The notes: generated by a model not told the origin, from the letters alone. Positions 48,306 through 56,554 are shown, counted from the first letter of the stretch. The stretch: DNA of 64,000 nucleotides from Halopseudomonas formosensis (GCF_900115905.1 NZ_FOYD01000010.1:35578-99577); one strand, 5' to 3'. Made by a program: numbers and translations.

Positions 48306-49389
48306 GCTCACCTCCCGCCAGTCGCCCGGCCCGCTCCAGCCACTGGTCCCGCTGCGCTGCATAACCGGCGGGCAACTGCTGGTACAGGTGATCGAAGGGT
48401 GCCGATGGCTCAGGCTCGGCGAGCGCGCGGAAGGCCTCCACCGCAGCGTTGATCTGCTCACCCAGCTCCCGGTGCAGGCGCTGCTCCTGCGCCTCGTCCC
48501 ACAGCCCCTGCTGGTGCAGGAACCGCTGCAGGCGGCCCAAAGGTTCACGTTTCCACGCCTCGCTCAGTTCCTCGGCGGAGCGGTAGCGGCTGGCATCGTC
48601 CGAGGTAGTGTGGTCGCCCAGACGGTAGGTGACACATTCGATCAGCGTCGGGCCCTTGCCGGCCCGGGCACGCTCGATGGCGGTCCGCACCCGGTCGTAT
48701 ACCGCCAGCACATCATTGCCATCCACCTGCTCCCCGGGAATACCCGCCGCCAGCGCCTTGTGCGCCAGGGTCGGCGCGGCGGACTGCAGACAGCGCGGTA
48801 CCGAAATCGCCCACTGGTTGTTGTTGACCACGAACACCACCGGCAGCTGCCACACCCCGGCCAGGTTCAGGCTTTCGAGAAAATCGCCCTTGCTGGTGGC
48901 GCCATCCCCGCAGGTGGTGACGGCGACCCGGGGCTGCTGCCGGATACGGAAGGCGGCGGCCACACCACAGGCATGGCAGGCCTGGGTGGCAATGGGCACA
49001 CAGATGGGGAAATCCTCGACGGCGGCGGGCGCCGACCAGGCGCTGCCGCGCTCGTCTCCACCCCAGTACAGCAGGATGTCCTGCATCTGCACCCCACGCT
49101 GCAGCTGGGTGGCGGTATCGCGGTAGTAGGGAATCAGCACATCGGCGTCGGTCATCGCACGGCCCAGCGCCGTGCCGACGGCTTCCTGCCCGAGCGTGGA
49201 CGCGTAGGTGCCGATCTGGCCGGTGCGCTGCAGGGCAACACATTTCTGATCGAACAGCCGCACCAGATTCATCTGGCGGTACAACTCGAGCAACAGCGGG
49301 GGATCATCCACCCAGCCCGGCAGGTCGCCCTGCGGCTGGCCCTGGTCGTCCAGATAACGGGTAAAGGGAATCTGCACGGTTAACGGCAT
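48298..49389 (-). CDS. pdhA: 2-oxoacid (pyruvate-type) dehydrogenase E1 component, alpha subunit
   Basis: Thiamine-diphosphate-binding subunit, 363 residues. The ThDP motif is CGDGATSKGDFLESL followed by VVNNNQWAIS (GDG to NN). RTGQIGTYASTLGQEAVGTAL and IPYYRDTATQLQRGV match the TIGR03181-type pyruvate dehydrogenase alpha chains. The phosphorylation-loop region reads GDHTTSDDASRYR. An almost perfect AGGAGG lies 8 bp before the ATG. First gene of the three-gene operon. Confidence 0.9.
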   Translation of the reverse strand: MPLTVQIPFTRYLDDQGQPQGDLPGWVDDPPLLLELYRQMNLVRLFDQKCVALQRTGQIGTYASTLGQEAVGTALGRAMTDADVLIPYYRDTATQLQRGVQMQDILLYWGGDERGSAWSAPAAVEDFPICVPIATQACHACGVAAAFRIRQQPRVAVTTCGDGATSKGDFLESLNLAGVWQLPVVFVVNNNQWAISVPRCLQSAAPTLAHKALAAGIPGEQVDGNDVLAVYDRVRTAIERARAGKGPTLIECVTYRLGDHTTSDDASRYRSAEELSEAWKREPLGRLQRFLHQQGLWDEAQEQRLHRELGEQINAAVEAFRALAEPEPSAPFDHLYQQLPAGYAAQRDQWLERAGRLAGGEHG

Positions 49390-49470
49390 ACTGTCCTCCT
49401 GTCCGGGGTGGCCGGCTTGTGGCCGGACTGCCCGCCAACGCCCGGATAGGGCGCTGACGTCGACAGCAAA

Positions 49471-49492
49471 ACTGCTCTCGCCAAGCAGTATA
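49471..49492 (-). promoter_or_regulatory. Inverted repeat and -10-like box before the 2-oxoacid dehydrogenase operon
   Basis: ACTGCT (49471-49476) and AGCAGT (49484-49489) form a 6-7-6 dyad. On the minus strand TATACT (49492-49487) overlaps one arm, so a repressor bound there would block the -10. No good -35 is apparent. Confidence 0.35.
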
Positions 49493-49524
49493 GGTCAGGA
49501 TCGGCTTGCCGCCCGGGGCTAGCC

Positions 49525-50430
49525 CTACGGAGGGTCCGCCGGAGGCTGCAGCCCCCGCTGCTGGCGCCGCAGGTGACGCAGGCCCTCCAGCACCAGCACG
49601 GCAACCGCCAGCCAGATCGGAATGTAGGTCAGCCACTCGCTCGGCCCTATCTGCTCGCCAAGCAGCAAAGCCACCATCACCAGCAGCACCGGCTCGACAT
49701 AACCGAGCAGGCCGAACAGGGTAAAGGTCAGCAGGCGGCTGGCCACGATGAAGCAGATCAGCGCGGCGGCACTGAATACCCCGAGCAGGGCCACCAGCGG
49801 ATACAGGCGGGGCGCCTCGGCAAACAGGGCAAGGGCCGCCCCACCATCCCAGGCGAACCAGAAGGCCACCGGCAGCAGAAACAGCATGTCGAACCAGAAA
49901 CCACCCAGATGGTTGGTACCCCGCGCCCGACGCAGGATGAAATAGGCCGGATAACCTATGGCCACCAGCAGGGTTTCCCAGGCCAGGGTGCCGGCCTGGA
50001 GCAGCGCATGGCCGACTCCGAACACCGCGAAGGCAATGGCCAGCTGCTGCAGACGGGACGGGTGTTCGCGGTAGATCAGATAGCCGGCCAGCACCATGCT
50101 CAGCGGCAGCAGGAAGTACCCCAGCGAGACCTCCAGCGCCCGGCCGTTGAGCGGTGCCCACATGAACAGCCACAGCTGCACACCCATCAGCGCGGTGCTC
50201 AGAAGCTGTATCAGCAGCAATGTCGGCCGCCGCCGCAACCGCCCGGCGATCTCCCGGGCCAGCGGCCAGTAACCGAACCACAGCATGAACAGGGTGACGC
50301 AGGGAAAGGTCAGCAGCATGCGCCAGCCGAAGATCTGCTCACCGTTGAGCGGCTCCAGGAGGGTGGAGAAATAATACAGCCCGCCAAACAACATGGAGGC
50401 CAGTACGGACAGAACAACACCAAGGGACAA
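49525..50430 (-). CDS. rarD: EamA/RarD-type permease
   Basis: Inner-membrane transporter of the drug/metabolite superfamily with about ten helices in two EamA repeats. No ATG fits: the open frame reaches 50544, but a TTG at 50430 has a perfect GGAGG five bases upstream (50436-50440 on the minus strand) and starts directly at the first helix (SLGVVLSVLASMLFGGLYYF), giving 301 residues, the RarD length. RarD-like segments include PLNGEQIFGWRMLLTFP and MWAPLNGRALEVSLGYFLLPL. Substrate unknown. Confidence 0.88.
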   Translation of the reverse strand: MSLGVVLSVLASMLFGGLYYFSTLLEPLNGEQIFGWRMLLTFPCVTLFMLWFGYWPLAREIAGRLRRRPTLLLIQLLSTALMGVQLWLFMWAPLNGRALEVSLGYFLLPLSMVLAGYLIYREHPSRLQQLAIAFAVFGVGHALLQAGTLAWETLLVAIGYPAYFILRRARGTNHLGGFWFDMLFLLPVAFWFAWDGGAALALFAEAPRLYPLVALLGVFSAAALICFIVASRLLTFTLFGLLGYVEPVLLVMVALLLGEQIGPSEWLTYIPIWLAVAVLVLEGLRHLRRQQRGLQPPADPP

Positions 50431-50532
50431 GGATGCCTCCGGCAGGATGGAATCAGTGCCGCCATTGTAGGCGTTGGATGTGAGGCAATGACAGCCGCGG
50501 AAGGTCGCAGGCGGAGAGAGTAAGGAAGGAAC

Positions 50533-50557
50533 CGGGCGGGCCATGGCGGCCCGCCCG
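50533..50557 (-). terminator. Terminator of the OprD-family porin gene
   Basis: A 10-bp GC stem (50533-50542 with 50548-50557) with a 5-nt loop, 14 bp after the stop on the minus strand, followed by the T-rich stretch GTTCCTTCCTTA. Confidence 0.65.
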
Positions 50558-50570
50558 ATAACCGGCGTGC

Positions 50571-51839
50571 TTAGAGGATGTTCATCGGGAAGTCGACGAA
50601 GATCCGCACTTCGTTGCCATCGTCGTTATAGGCGCTGGCATTGTTGGACACACGCAGGAAGGAGCTGCGCAGGCGGATGCTCATATCCTTGGCAGCGCCA
50701 CTCTGTACCACATACTTCAGCTGGTTGAAGATTTCCCGCTCGCTACCGCTGCCGCGACCGGTACCATCATTGATATCGGTGCCGTAGATATAGGCAAAGT
50801 TGTAGCTCAGACCGGGAATGCCGTACTGGGTAAAGTCGTGGCCGTAACCGAACTGCCAGGAGCGCTCGTCTTCGGCGTTGAAGTCGGACCAGAAGGAGTT
50901 GGCGACCCAGATGGTGGTGCCACCATCACCCACCGCACCCTGGTTCTGGTAGAAACCATAGTTGTAACCAGTGTCACCACTGCTGCGCTGGTAAGCCACG
51001 GTGAAGTCATGCGGGCCGGTAGCGTAGTTGGCAGACAGGCTCCACAGATTGTTACGGTCACCCGAACCATCCCAATCCTTGTCCTGCTTGGTGCGGTAGC
51101 CGCTGAAATCCAGGGTCAGGGTATCGTTCTGATCCATCGGCAGAACATAGTTCAGGTTGGCGTACTGGCGCTTCAGGCGATCTTCCACATCGGAGGCATA
51201 GAGAGCCGCACGGAAGTTGTCGCTGAACTGATAGCTGCCGCCCAGGACTTCGATGGACTTCAGTCCGCCACTGTCACGACCTTCATCACTCTTGCGATGC
51301 TGAGCATGGAAGCGGCCGGCATGCACGGTCAGACCGTCAATCTCGTTGGAGGTGATCATGGTACCGGTATAGGCTTCCGGCAACAGACGGCTGTTATCAT
51401 GGCTCAGTACCGGCAGAGCGGGCTGTTGATCGCCGTAGCTGAGAACGGTATTGGAGAAACGCGCCTTGATGGCTGCACCAGCGTGGGCAACGTCCTTCTC
51501 AACATCGCCATTGTTATCGATCATGAAGAAGTCGATACCGCCGGCACCGGCGCGGCCCCGGCCGCTGTCCAGACGCACGGCATACTGACCAAAGGCGTCA
51601 ACACCAAAGCCGACAACACCTTGGGTGAAGCCGGAATTGAAGGTCAGAACGGCGCCCTGGCCCCATTCCACCTTGTCGTCAGCACCGTGCTTGTAGTCGC
51701 GGTTCATATAGGCATTGCGCAGGAACAGATCGAGACTGCTGTCCTCGACAAAGCCCTTGGAGTCGGCCTGACCGGCAGCCAGTGCCGGGACGGAAGTCAT
51801 CAGGGCCAGTGCTATGGCGCTCAGTTTGTATTTAGTCAT
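50571..51839 (-). CDS. OprD-family outer-membrane porin
   Basis: Substrate-specific 18-strand porin of the OprD (OccD/OccK) family. The 422 residues begin with a signal peptide (MTKYKLSAIALALMTSVPALA) and then GFVEDSSLDLFLRNAYMNRDYK, the family opening. Alternating beta-strand segments run to the end (EVRIFVDFPMNIL); RSSGDTGYNYGFYQNQG and SWQFGYGHDFTQYGIPGL are typical of the conserved second half. The substrate (amino acids, aromatics or others) cannot be told from sequence. It is divergent from the T6SS operon across a long AT-rich gap. Confidence 0.94.
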   Translation of the reverse strand: MTKYKLSAIALALMTSVPALAAGQADSKGFVEDSSLDLFLRNAYMNRDYKHGADDKVEWGQGAVLTFNSGFTQGVVGFGVDAFGQYAVRLDSGRGRAGAGGIDFFMIDNNGDVEKDVAHAGAAIKARFSNTVLSYGDQQPALPVLSHDNSRLLPEAYTGTMITSNEIDGLTVHAGRFHAQHRKSDEGRDSGGLKSIEVLGGSYQFSDNFRAALYASDVEDRLKRQYANLNYVLPMDQNDTLTLDFSGYRTKQDKDWDGSGDRNNLWSLSANYATGPHDFTVAYQRSSGDTGYNYGFYQNQGAVGDGGTTIWVANSFWSDFNAEDERSWQFGYGHDFTQYGIPGLSYNFAYIYGTDINDGTGRGSGSEREIFNQLKYVVQSGAAKDMSIRLRSSFLRVSNNASAYNDDGNEVRIFVDFPMNIL

Positions 51840-52073
51840 TTTCAGATGCCTGGATGCTGTTTTTAGTAGAGTTCGTGCCCATCACCCATCCGTGGGACGT
51901 TGTAATGGGATGGTTCCGCATTATCCATATTCTGACCAGTTTGCCTAGCGTTGCGGGTCACAACTCCCCGTTTTTCGCCCCCTTCAGGACAGCGAGGCGC
52001 TGCTGGAAGCGGGGTCTGCTCCATTTTGCATCATTTTTATCTGTTACGTTTTTCGGAAATCCACGGAACATAC

Positions 52074-52097
52074 AAGTGCGCAAGAAGTTGCGCACTT
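52074..52097. repeat. Dyad site 1 (TGCGCAA-N4-TTGCGCA)
   Basis: Perfect 10-bp inverted repeat: AAGTGCGCAA at 52074-52083 and TTGCGCACTT at 52088-52097, separated by GAAG. The inner core is shared with two further sites downstream. Confidence 0.7.
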
Positions 52098-52154
52098 AAA
52101 TATGAATAAACAACAAAAATTAGAATCATCCAGAGCTTCATGACAAATCCATAC

Positions 52155-52172
52155 TGCGCAAATTCTTGCCAA
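52155..52172. repeat. Dyad site 2 (TGCGCAA-N4-TTGCCAA)
   Basis: The left half TGCGCAA is identical to site 1. The right half keeps TTGC and differs at two of the last three positions. Centre-to-centre distance to site 1 is 78 bp. Confidence 0.55.
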
Positions 52173-52214
52173 CCTTTAAACAGGATGACTCTCTAACTAA
52201 TAAACCGTCCAAAG

Positions 52215-52230
52215 TGTGAAACAGATCACC
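52215..52230. promoter_or_regulatory. Vfr/CRP-like binding site
   Basis: TGTGA-AACAGA-TCACC matches TGTGA-N6-TCACA at 9 of 10 positions and is preceded by AAAG. It lies about 150 bp before the best -10 candidate of the T6SS operon, between dyad sites 2 and 3. Confidence 0.6.
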
Positions 52231-52345
52231 TGGAATCCGGACCAGAAACAAATCATGCCGTGTCAAGATCCGCTTTTTAGACGCTCCCATGCACAATTTT
52301 GCCGTCCTATTTCCCGGAAACGCCAAGCACCTCACATAACTGCCC

Positions 52346-52374
52346 TTGTTCTTGAAGAGCATGGAAACTAGAGT
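52346..52374 (+). promoter_or_regulatory. Weak sigma-70 promoter candidate for the T6SS operon
   Basis: TTGTTC (52346-52351) and TAGAGT (52369-52374) are 17 bp apart. If used, dyad site 3 would cover about +15 to +32. Confidence 0.25.
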
Positions 52375-52395
52375 TCGCTGCGGTGAAATTAATGC

Positions 52396-52413
52396 TGCGC
52401 AACAAGTTGCACA
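52396..52413. repeat. Dyad site 3 (TGCGCAA-N4-TTGCACA)
   Basis: TGCGCAA at 52396-52402, spacer CAAG, TTGCACA at 52407-52413; one mismatch between halves. Spacer CAAG resembles the GAAG of site 1. It is 241 bp from site 2, centre to centre. Confidence 0.6.
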
Positions 52414-52483
52414 CAACAACCAAGCTCTAGCACGTCGCTGAATCTCAGCAGTATCCGGCGTATCAGAATTCGATGAATCAGGG

Positions 52484-52503
52484 CGCACCAGATATCTGGC
52501 GCG
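52484..52503. promoter_or_regulatory. Palindrome next to the tssA start
   Basis: CCAGATATCTGG (52488-52499) is a perfect 12-bp palindrome flanked by CGC and GCG, so 9 of 10 base pairs of a 20-bp dyad match. It lies just before the preferred tssA start, consistent with an operator or an RNA structure near the ribosome-binding region. Confidence 0.4.
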
Positions 52504-52535
52504 TCATGCCTATTTTTACAGGTCTGGCATCCGGA

Positions 52536-54092
52536 ATGCTTACATCTCGATATATCGAACTGGCCACCCAGCCCATTGCCGACGGCGACTTTGCCGGCGT
52601 TGATGTGCGCTATTGCGGAGAATTCGAGGCCATCGAATCGACGGTGACACAGCAGGGCTCCATCCACGCCAGTGGCGAGCCCGACTGGCAGCAGGTGATT
52701 GCGCAGAGCAGCGCACTGCTGGCCGAACAATCCAAGGATCTGCGGGTGGCCTGCTGGCTGGCCTGGGCGCTCTATCGCCACGAAGGCCCGTCCGGTCTGC
52801 AGGCGGGGCTTGAGATGATCGGCGCGCTGCTGCCGCACTGGTTGCAGCTGCATCCGCGCCGCGACAGAACCCGTGCAGCCGCCATCGGCTGGCTCGCGTT
52901 GCGCCTGGAACAGGCCATGCCCGACCTGCTTGAGGCGGGTACCAGCGAGCAGCTGCAAGGATTGCAGGGGGCGTTGTCCGGGCTGGACCAGCAGCTTGCC
53001 GAGCTGCTCGGAGAGCAGGCTCCCTTGTTACAGCCGCTGTGCCGGCAACTCCGTGAGCGCAGTAATGCCGCAAACCCCGCCAGCAGTCCTGCCCCGGTAC
53101 CCGGTGCCACTGCCTCACCTGCGCCGGCCCCTGTCCCGGACCCCGGCAGCGTCGGCGGATCGACGGGTCCGGACATCATCGTCTCCCCTAGGGACGCGCA
53201 TCGGGCGCTCCGATCCCTGCAGGAACAGGCCCGCAGCATCTGCCAGTGGTGGCAGAGCCAGTCGCTGACCGATCCGCGGGCAATGAGCCTGTCCCGCTGC
53301 CTGCTGTGGCTGCCGATCGAAGCCATGCCGGAACACGACGCCAGCGGGCGCACCCAGCTGCGCGGCCTGCCGGCCGACCGGCTGCAGCAGTTCCAGGAGC
53401 GCCTGGGGCAGGGGCAGCCCGGCGAACTGCTCAGGGACATCGAAAGCAGCGTCGCCCGCTCCCCATTCTGGCTGGATGGCCAGCATCTGGCCTGGCAGTG
53501 CCTGGATGCACTGGAGGCCACGGCCGCCAGACAGGAACTGGAGCTGCAGCTGGGCAGCTTCCTGCGGCGCCTGCCCGGCATCGAACAGCTGCAGTTCTTC
53601 GATGGCACCCCCTTCGCCAACCCGAAAACGCTTTCCTGGATCAGCAGCCGGGTACTCATGGACCACAGCGGCGCCAGCACGCCAGCCCTGGAATCGCCGA
53701 CGGATGAGCCCTGGGACACCGCCCTGAGCGAAGCCATGGTCTTGCTGCAGGGCGAGGGTCTCAAGGCCGCCATGACCAGGATGCAGACCGGTATCGACAG
53801 CGCCCGGGGCGGACGCGCACGACTGCACTGGCAGCTGGCGGCAGCTCGGCTGTGCAGCCAGGCAGGCCGACAGGATCTGGCCCGGCACCTGCTCGAGGGG
53901 ATGGAACACACCCTGCGCGACCCACGGTTGAGCCAATGGGAGCCGCAATTGCTGGTACGGGTCATGCGCCTGCTGCTGCGCACCCATGAGCAACTCGCGG
54001 ACAAGGCATCGCGCCAGCGCCGCGATGAAATCTTTCAACGGTTGTGCCACCTCGATTTCGATGTGGTGCTGGAGCAGGCCCTCGGGCCATAA
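52536..54092 (+). CDS. tssA: T6SS protein TssA (ImpA_N and VasJ-type domains)
   Basis: Cap/assembly protein that contacts the baseplate and the growing sheath. The conserved N-terminal domain begins ELATQPIADGDFAGVDVRYCGEFEAIE, just after the ATG at 52536, so this start is preferred; in-frame ATGs at 52473 and 52506 would add residues with no family support, and none of the three has a good ribosome-binding site. 518 residues: ImpA_N domain, a Pro/Ala-rich linker (about 183-212, ASPAPAPVPDPG) and a C-terminal VasJ-like region ending DFDVVLEQALGP. First gene of the operon, 19 bp before tssB. Confidence 0.9.
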   Translation: MLTSRYIELATQPIADGDFAGVDVRYCGEFEAIESTVTQQGSIHASGEPDWQQVIAQSSALLAEQSKDLRVACWLAWALYRHEGPSGLQAGLEMIGALLPHWLQLHPRRDRTRAAAIGWLALRLEQAMPDLLEAGTSEQLQGLQGALSGLDQQLAELLGEQAPLLQPLCRQLRERSNAANPASSPAPVPGATASPAPAPVPDPGSVGGSTGPDIIVSPRDAHRALRSLQEQARSICQWWQSQSLTDPRAMSLSRCLLWLPIEAMPEHDASGRTQLRGLPADRLQQFQERLGQGQPGELLRDIESSVARSPFWLDGQHLAWQCLDALEATAARQELELQLGSFLRRLPGIEQLQFFDGTPFANPKTLSWISSRVLMDHSGASTPALESPTDEPWDTALSEAMVLLQGEGLKAAMTRMQTGIDSARGGRARLHWQLAAARLCSQAGRQDLARHLLEGMEHTLRDPRLSQWEPQLLVRVMRLLLRTHEQLADKASRQRRDEIFQRLCHLDFDVVLEQALGP

Positions 54093-54111
54093 CCCAAGCG
54101 GAGAACGACAC

Positions 54112-54618
54112 ATGGCCAAAGAAGGCTCGGTAGCACCCAAGGAACGCATCAACGTCACCTTCAGCCCGGATACCAATGGCGCCCAAGAGGAACTGGAGCT
54201 GCCACTCAAGCTCATGGTCCTCGGGGATTTCACCCAGCGCGAGGACGAGCGCCAGATCGAGGATCGCAAACCCATCTCGATCGACAAGCACAACTTCGAC
54301 GAGGTGCTGGCCAAGCAGGAGCTGAATCTGACGCTGACGGTGCCGAACCGGCTTCAGGACGACCCGCAGCAGGAAGATCTGGCGGTGAAACTGCAGATCA
54401 ATTCGATGAAAGACTTCAACCCTGCCAGCCTGGTGGAGCAGGTTCCGGAGCTGCGCCAGTTGATGGAGCTGCGTGACGCCCTGGTCGCGCTGAAAGGCCC
54501 CCTGGGCAATGCCCCGGCCTTCCGCAAGGCCATCGAAAGCGTACTCGGTGATGACGCCTCTCGGGAACGCATTCTCAACGAACTCGGCCTCACCGACACC
54601 CAGCAACCCGATTCCTGA
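54112..54618 (+). CDS. tssB: T6SS contractile sheath small subunit TssB (VipA)
   Basis: Pairs with TssC to build the contractile tail sheath. The 168 residues start MAKEGSVAPKERINVTF, with GGAG 8 bp upstream; ELELPLKLMVLGDFTQRED and SIDKHNFDEVLAKQ are hallmark segments, and DFNPASLVEQVPELRQLMELRDALVALKG is the sheath-interaction region. 17 bp precede tssC. Confidence 0.97.
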   Translation: MAKEGSVAPKERINVTFSPDTNGAQEELELPLKLMVLGDFTQREDERQIEDRKPISIDKHNFDEVLAKQELNLTLTVPNRLQDDPQQEDLAVKLQINSMKDFNPASLVEQVPELRQLMELRDALVALKGPLGNAPAFRKAIESVLGDDASRERILNELGLTDTQQPDS

Positions 54619-54635
54619 TCCCGAGGACGCCAGCC

Positions 54636-56111
54636 ATGACCACACAGACAGCGCTCGACACCAGCCGGCAAGCCACCGACGACAGCATTCTCGACCGCAT
54701 CATCGCCGAGACCCGCCTGAGCCCCGAAGACGAAGCCTACGGCATCGCCCGGCGGGGTGTGTCCGCCTTCATCGAGGAACTGCTCAAGCCCCACAATCAG
54801 CAGCAGCCGGTGAAGAAGGCCATGGTCGATCGCATGATTGCCGAGATCGACAGCAAGCTCAGCCAGCAAATGGACGAGATTCTCCATCACCCGAGTTTCC
54901 AGGCCCTGGAATCGGCCTGGCGCGGACTCAAGCTGCTGGTCGATCGTACCGACTTCCGCGAGAACACCCGCATCGAACTGATCAACGCGTCCAAGCAGGA
55001 TCTGCTGGAGGATTTCGAGGACAGTCCCGATATCGTCCAATCCGGCCTGTACAAGCACGTCTACACCGCCGAGTACGGCCAGTTCGGCGGCAAGCCGGTG
55101 GGCGCCCTGATCTCCAACTACTACTTCGGCCCAAGCGCACCCGACATCAAGACCCTGCAGTACGTGGCCAGCGTTGCCAGCATGGCGCATGCCCCGTTCA
55201 TCGCCTCGGCGGGCCCGCAGTTCTTCGGCCTGGAAAGCTTCAACGGGCTACCCGACCTCAAGGACCTCAAGGATCACTTCGAGGGCCCTCAGTTCGCCAA
55301 GTGGCAGTCCTTCCGTGAGCGGGACGACGCCCGCTATGTCGGTCTGACCCTGCCGCGCTTCCTGCTGCGCACCCCCTATGACCCGGTCGAGAACCCGGTG
55401 CGCAGCTTCGTCTATCGGGAGAATGTCGCGGGCAGTCACGAAGACTACCTGTGGGGCAATACTGCCTTCGCCTTCGCTACCCGTCTGACCGAAAGTTTTG
55501 CCCGCTACCGCTGGTGCCCGAACATCGTCGGCCCCCAGAACGGTGGCGCCGTGGAAGACCTGCCGCTGCACCACTTCGAGAGCATGGGCGAGATCGAGAC
55601 CAAGATCCCCACCGAGGTACTGGTCTCCGACCGCCGGGAATACGAGCTGGCCGAGGAGGGCTTCATCGCCCTGACCATGCGCAAGGGCAGCGACAATGCG
55701 GCCTTCTTCTCCGCCAACTCGACCCAGAAGCCGAAGTTCTTCGGCAACAGCGAGGAGGGCAGGAATGCCGAGCTCAACTTCCGCCTGGGAACCCAACTGC
55801 CCTACCTGTTCATCGTCAACCGGCTGGCGCACTACCTCAAGGTACTGCAGCGCGAACAGATCGGTGCCTGGAAGGAGCGCACCGACCTGGAGCTGGAGCT
55901 GAACAAGTGGATCCGCCAGTACGTTGCCGACCAGGACAATCCCAATCCGGAGGTGCGCGGACGCCGGCCGCTGCGGGCCGCCCAGGTGAAGGTGGCCGAT
56001 GTGGAGGGGGAGCCGGGCTGGTACCGGGTCAGCCTCAGCGTGCGCCCGCACTTCAAGTACATGGGTGCCGACTTCACCCTGTCGCTGGTCGGCAAGCTGG
56101 ACAAGGAGTAA
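54636..56111 (+). CDS. tssC: T6SS contractile sheath large subunit TssC (VipB)
   Basis: Main sheath protein, 491 residues. Conserved landmarks are LHHPSFQALESAWRGLKLLV, YGQFGGKPVGALISNYYFG, FRERDDARYVGLTLPRFLLR and NSEEGRNAELNFRLGTQLPYLFIVNRLAHYLKV, and the protein ends FTLSLVGKLDKE. The gene order then jumps directly to tssE: no hcp (tssD) is inserted, unlike many T6SS loci. Confidence 0.97.
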   Translation: MTTQTALDTSRQATDDSILDRIIAETRLSPEDEAYGIARRGVSAFIEELLKPHNQQQPVKKAMVDRMIAEIDSKLSQQMDEILHHPSFQALESAWRGLKLLVDRTDFRENTRIELINASKQDLLEDFEDSPDIVQSGLYKHVYTAEYGQFGGKPVGALISNYYFGPSAPDIKTLQYVASVASMAHAPFIASAGPQFFGLESFNGLPDLKDLKDHFEGPQFAKWQSFRERDDARYVGLTLPRFLLRTPYDPVENPVRSFVYRENVAGSHEDYLWGNTAFAFATRLTESFARYRWCPNIVGPQNGGAVEDLPLHHFESMGEIETKIPTEVLVSDRREYELAEEGFIALTMRKGSDNAAFFSANSTQKPKFFGNSEEGRNAELNFRLGTQLPYLFIVNRLAHYLKVLQREQIGAWKERTDLELELNKWIRQYVADQDNPNPEVRGRRPLRAAQVKVADVEGEPGWYRVSLSVRPHFKYMGADFTLSLVGKLDKE

Positions 56112-56117
56112 GCCGCG

Positions 56118-56522
56118 GTGAGCTACGGCAGTCTGTTCGAACGGCTGGCCGGCGAGGTCGGCGCCCGTGAGGGGCTGGCCACCGCAGACGCGGTGGCCGC
56201 CTCGGTATCCCGGCACCTGACCCGCATGCTCAGCACCCGTGCCGGCAGCGTGCAGACCCTGCCGGACTACGGTCTGCCGGACCTCAACGACATGCGCCTG
56301 TCGGTGCACGACGCCCTGCAGCAGGCACGCTCGGCCATCGAGCGCTTCATTGCCGACTACGAGCCGCGCCTGCAGCAGGTCCGCGTCACCGCCCTGCCCC
56401 GCCACCACGACCCCCTGCATCTGGCCTTTGCCATCGAAGCGGTCATGGATGGCGAGGGTGAACGCCGGAAAGTGAGCTTTGCCGCCAGCCTCGATGGCAG
56501 CGGCCGGGTTCGCGTCCGGTAA
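56118..56522 (+). CDS. tssE: T6SS baseplate protein TssE (gp25-like)
   Basis: Baseplate wedge component related to phage T4 gp25, 134 residues. GTG start at 56118, 6 bp after the tssC stop. SLFERLAGEVG, HLTRMLSTRAGSVQTLPDYGLPDLNDM (the gp25-like core) and IADYEPRLQQVRV (with the conserved EPRL-like turn) are visible. Confidence 0.94.
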   Translation: MSYGSLFERLAGEVGAREGLATADAVAASVSRHLTRMLSTRAGSVQTLPDYGLPDLNDMRLSVHDALQQARSAIERFIADYEPRLQQVRVTALPRHHDPLHLAFAIEAVMDGEGERRKVSFAASLDGSGRVRVR

Positions 56523-56554
56523 CCGCGCCAGCCACCAAGACAGGGTCGCCAGTC

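Larger units (their letters stand above)
51840..52535. other. AT-rich intergenic region between the porin and T6SS operons
   Basis: About 700 bp with no convincing gene. The part from about 52020 to 52440 is markedly poorer in G+C than the rest of the window. It must hold the porin promoter (leftward) and the T6SS promoter (rightward), and carries three related dyads, a Vfr/CRP-like site and a palindrome next to tssA, listed separately. Confidence 0.7.

Noticed and set aside
51854..52099. An 81-codon frame on the plus strand beside the porin start
   Set aside because: No ribosome-binding site, no family resemblance, and it overlaps the porin promoter region.
52382..52395. Second GG-N10-GC pair just before dyad site 3
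   Set aside because: Apart from GG and GC the -24 and -12 elements match poorly (CGGTGA and ATGCT).
52138..52488. A 116-codon frame on the minus strand in the AT-rich gap
   Set aside because: Composition is unlike a gene, no ribosome-binding site, no recognisable family, and it covers all of the regulatory sites after dyad 1.
52525..52540. Sigma-54-like TGGCAT-N5-ATGCT sequence with GG-N10-GC spacing near tssA
   Set aside because: Its start would fall inside the conserved N-terminal segment of TssA, leaving no usable start codon; it is probably a chance match.
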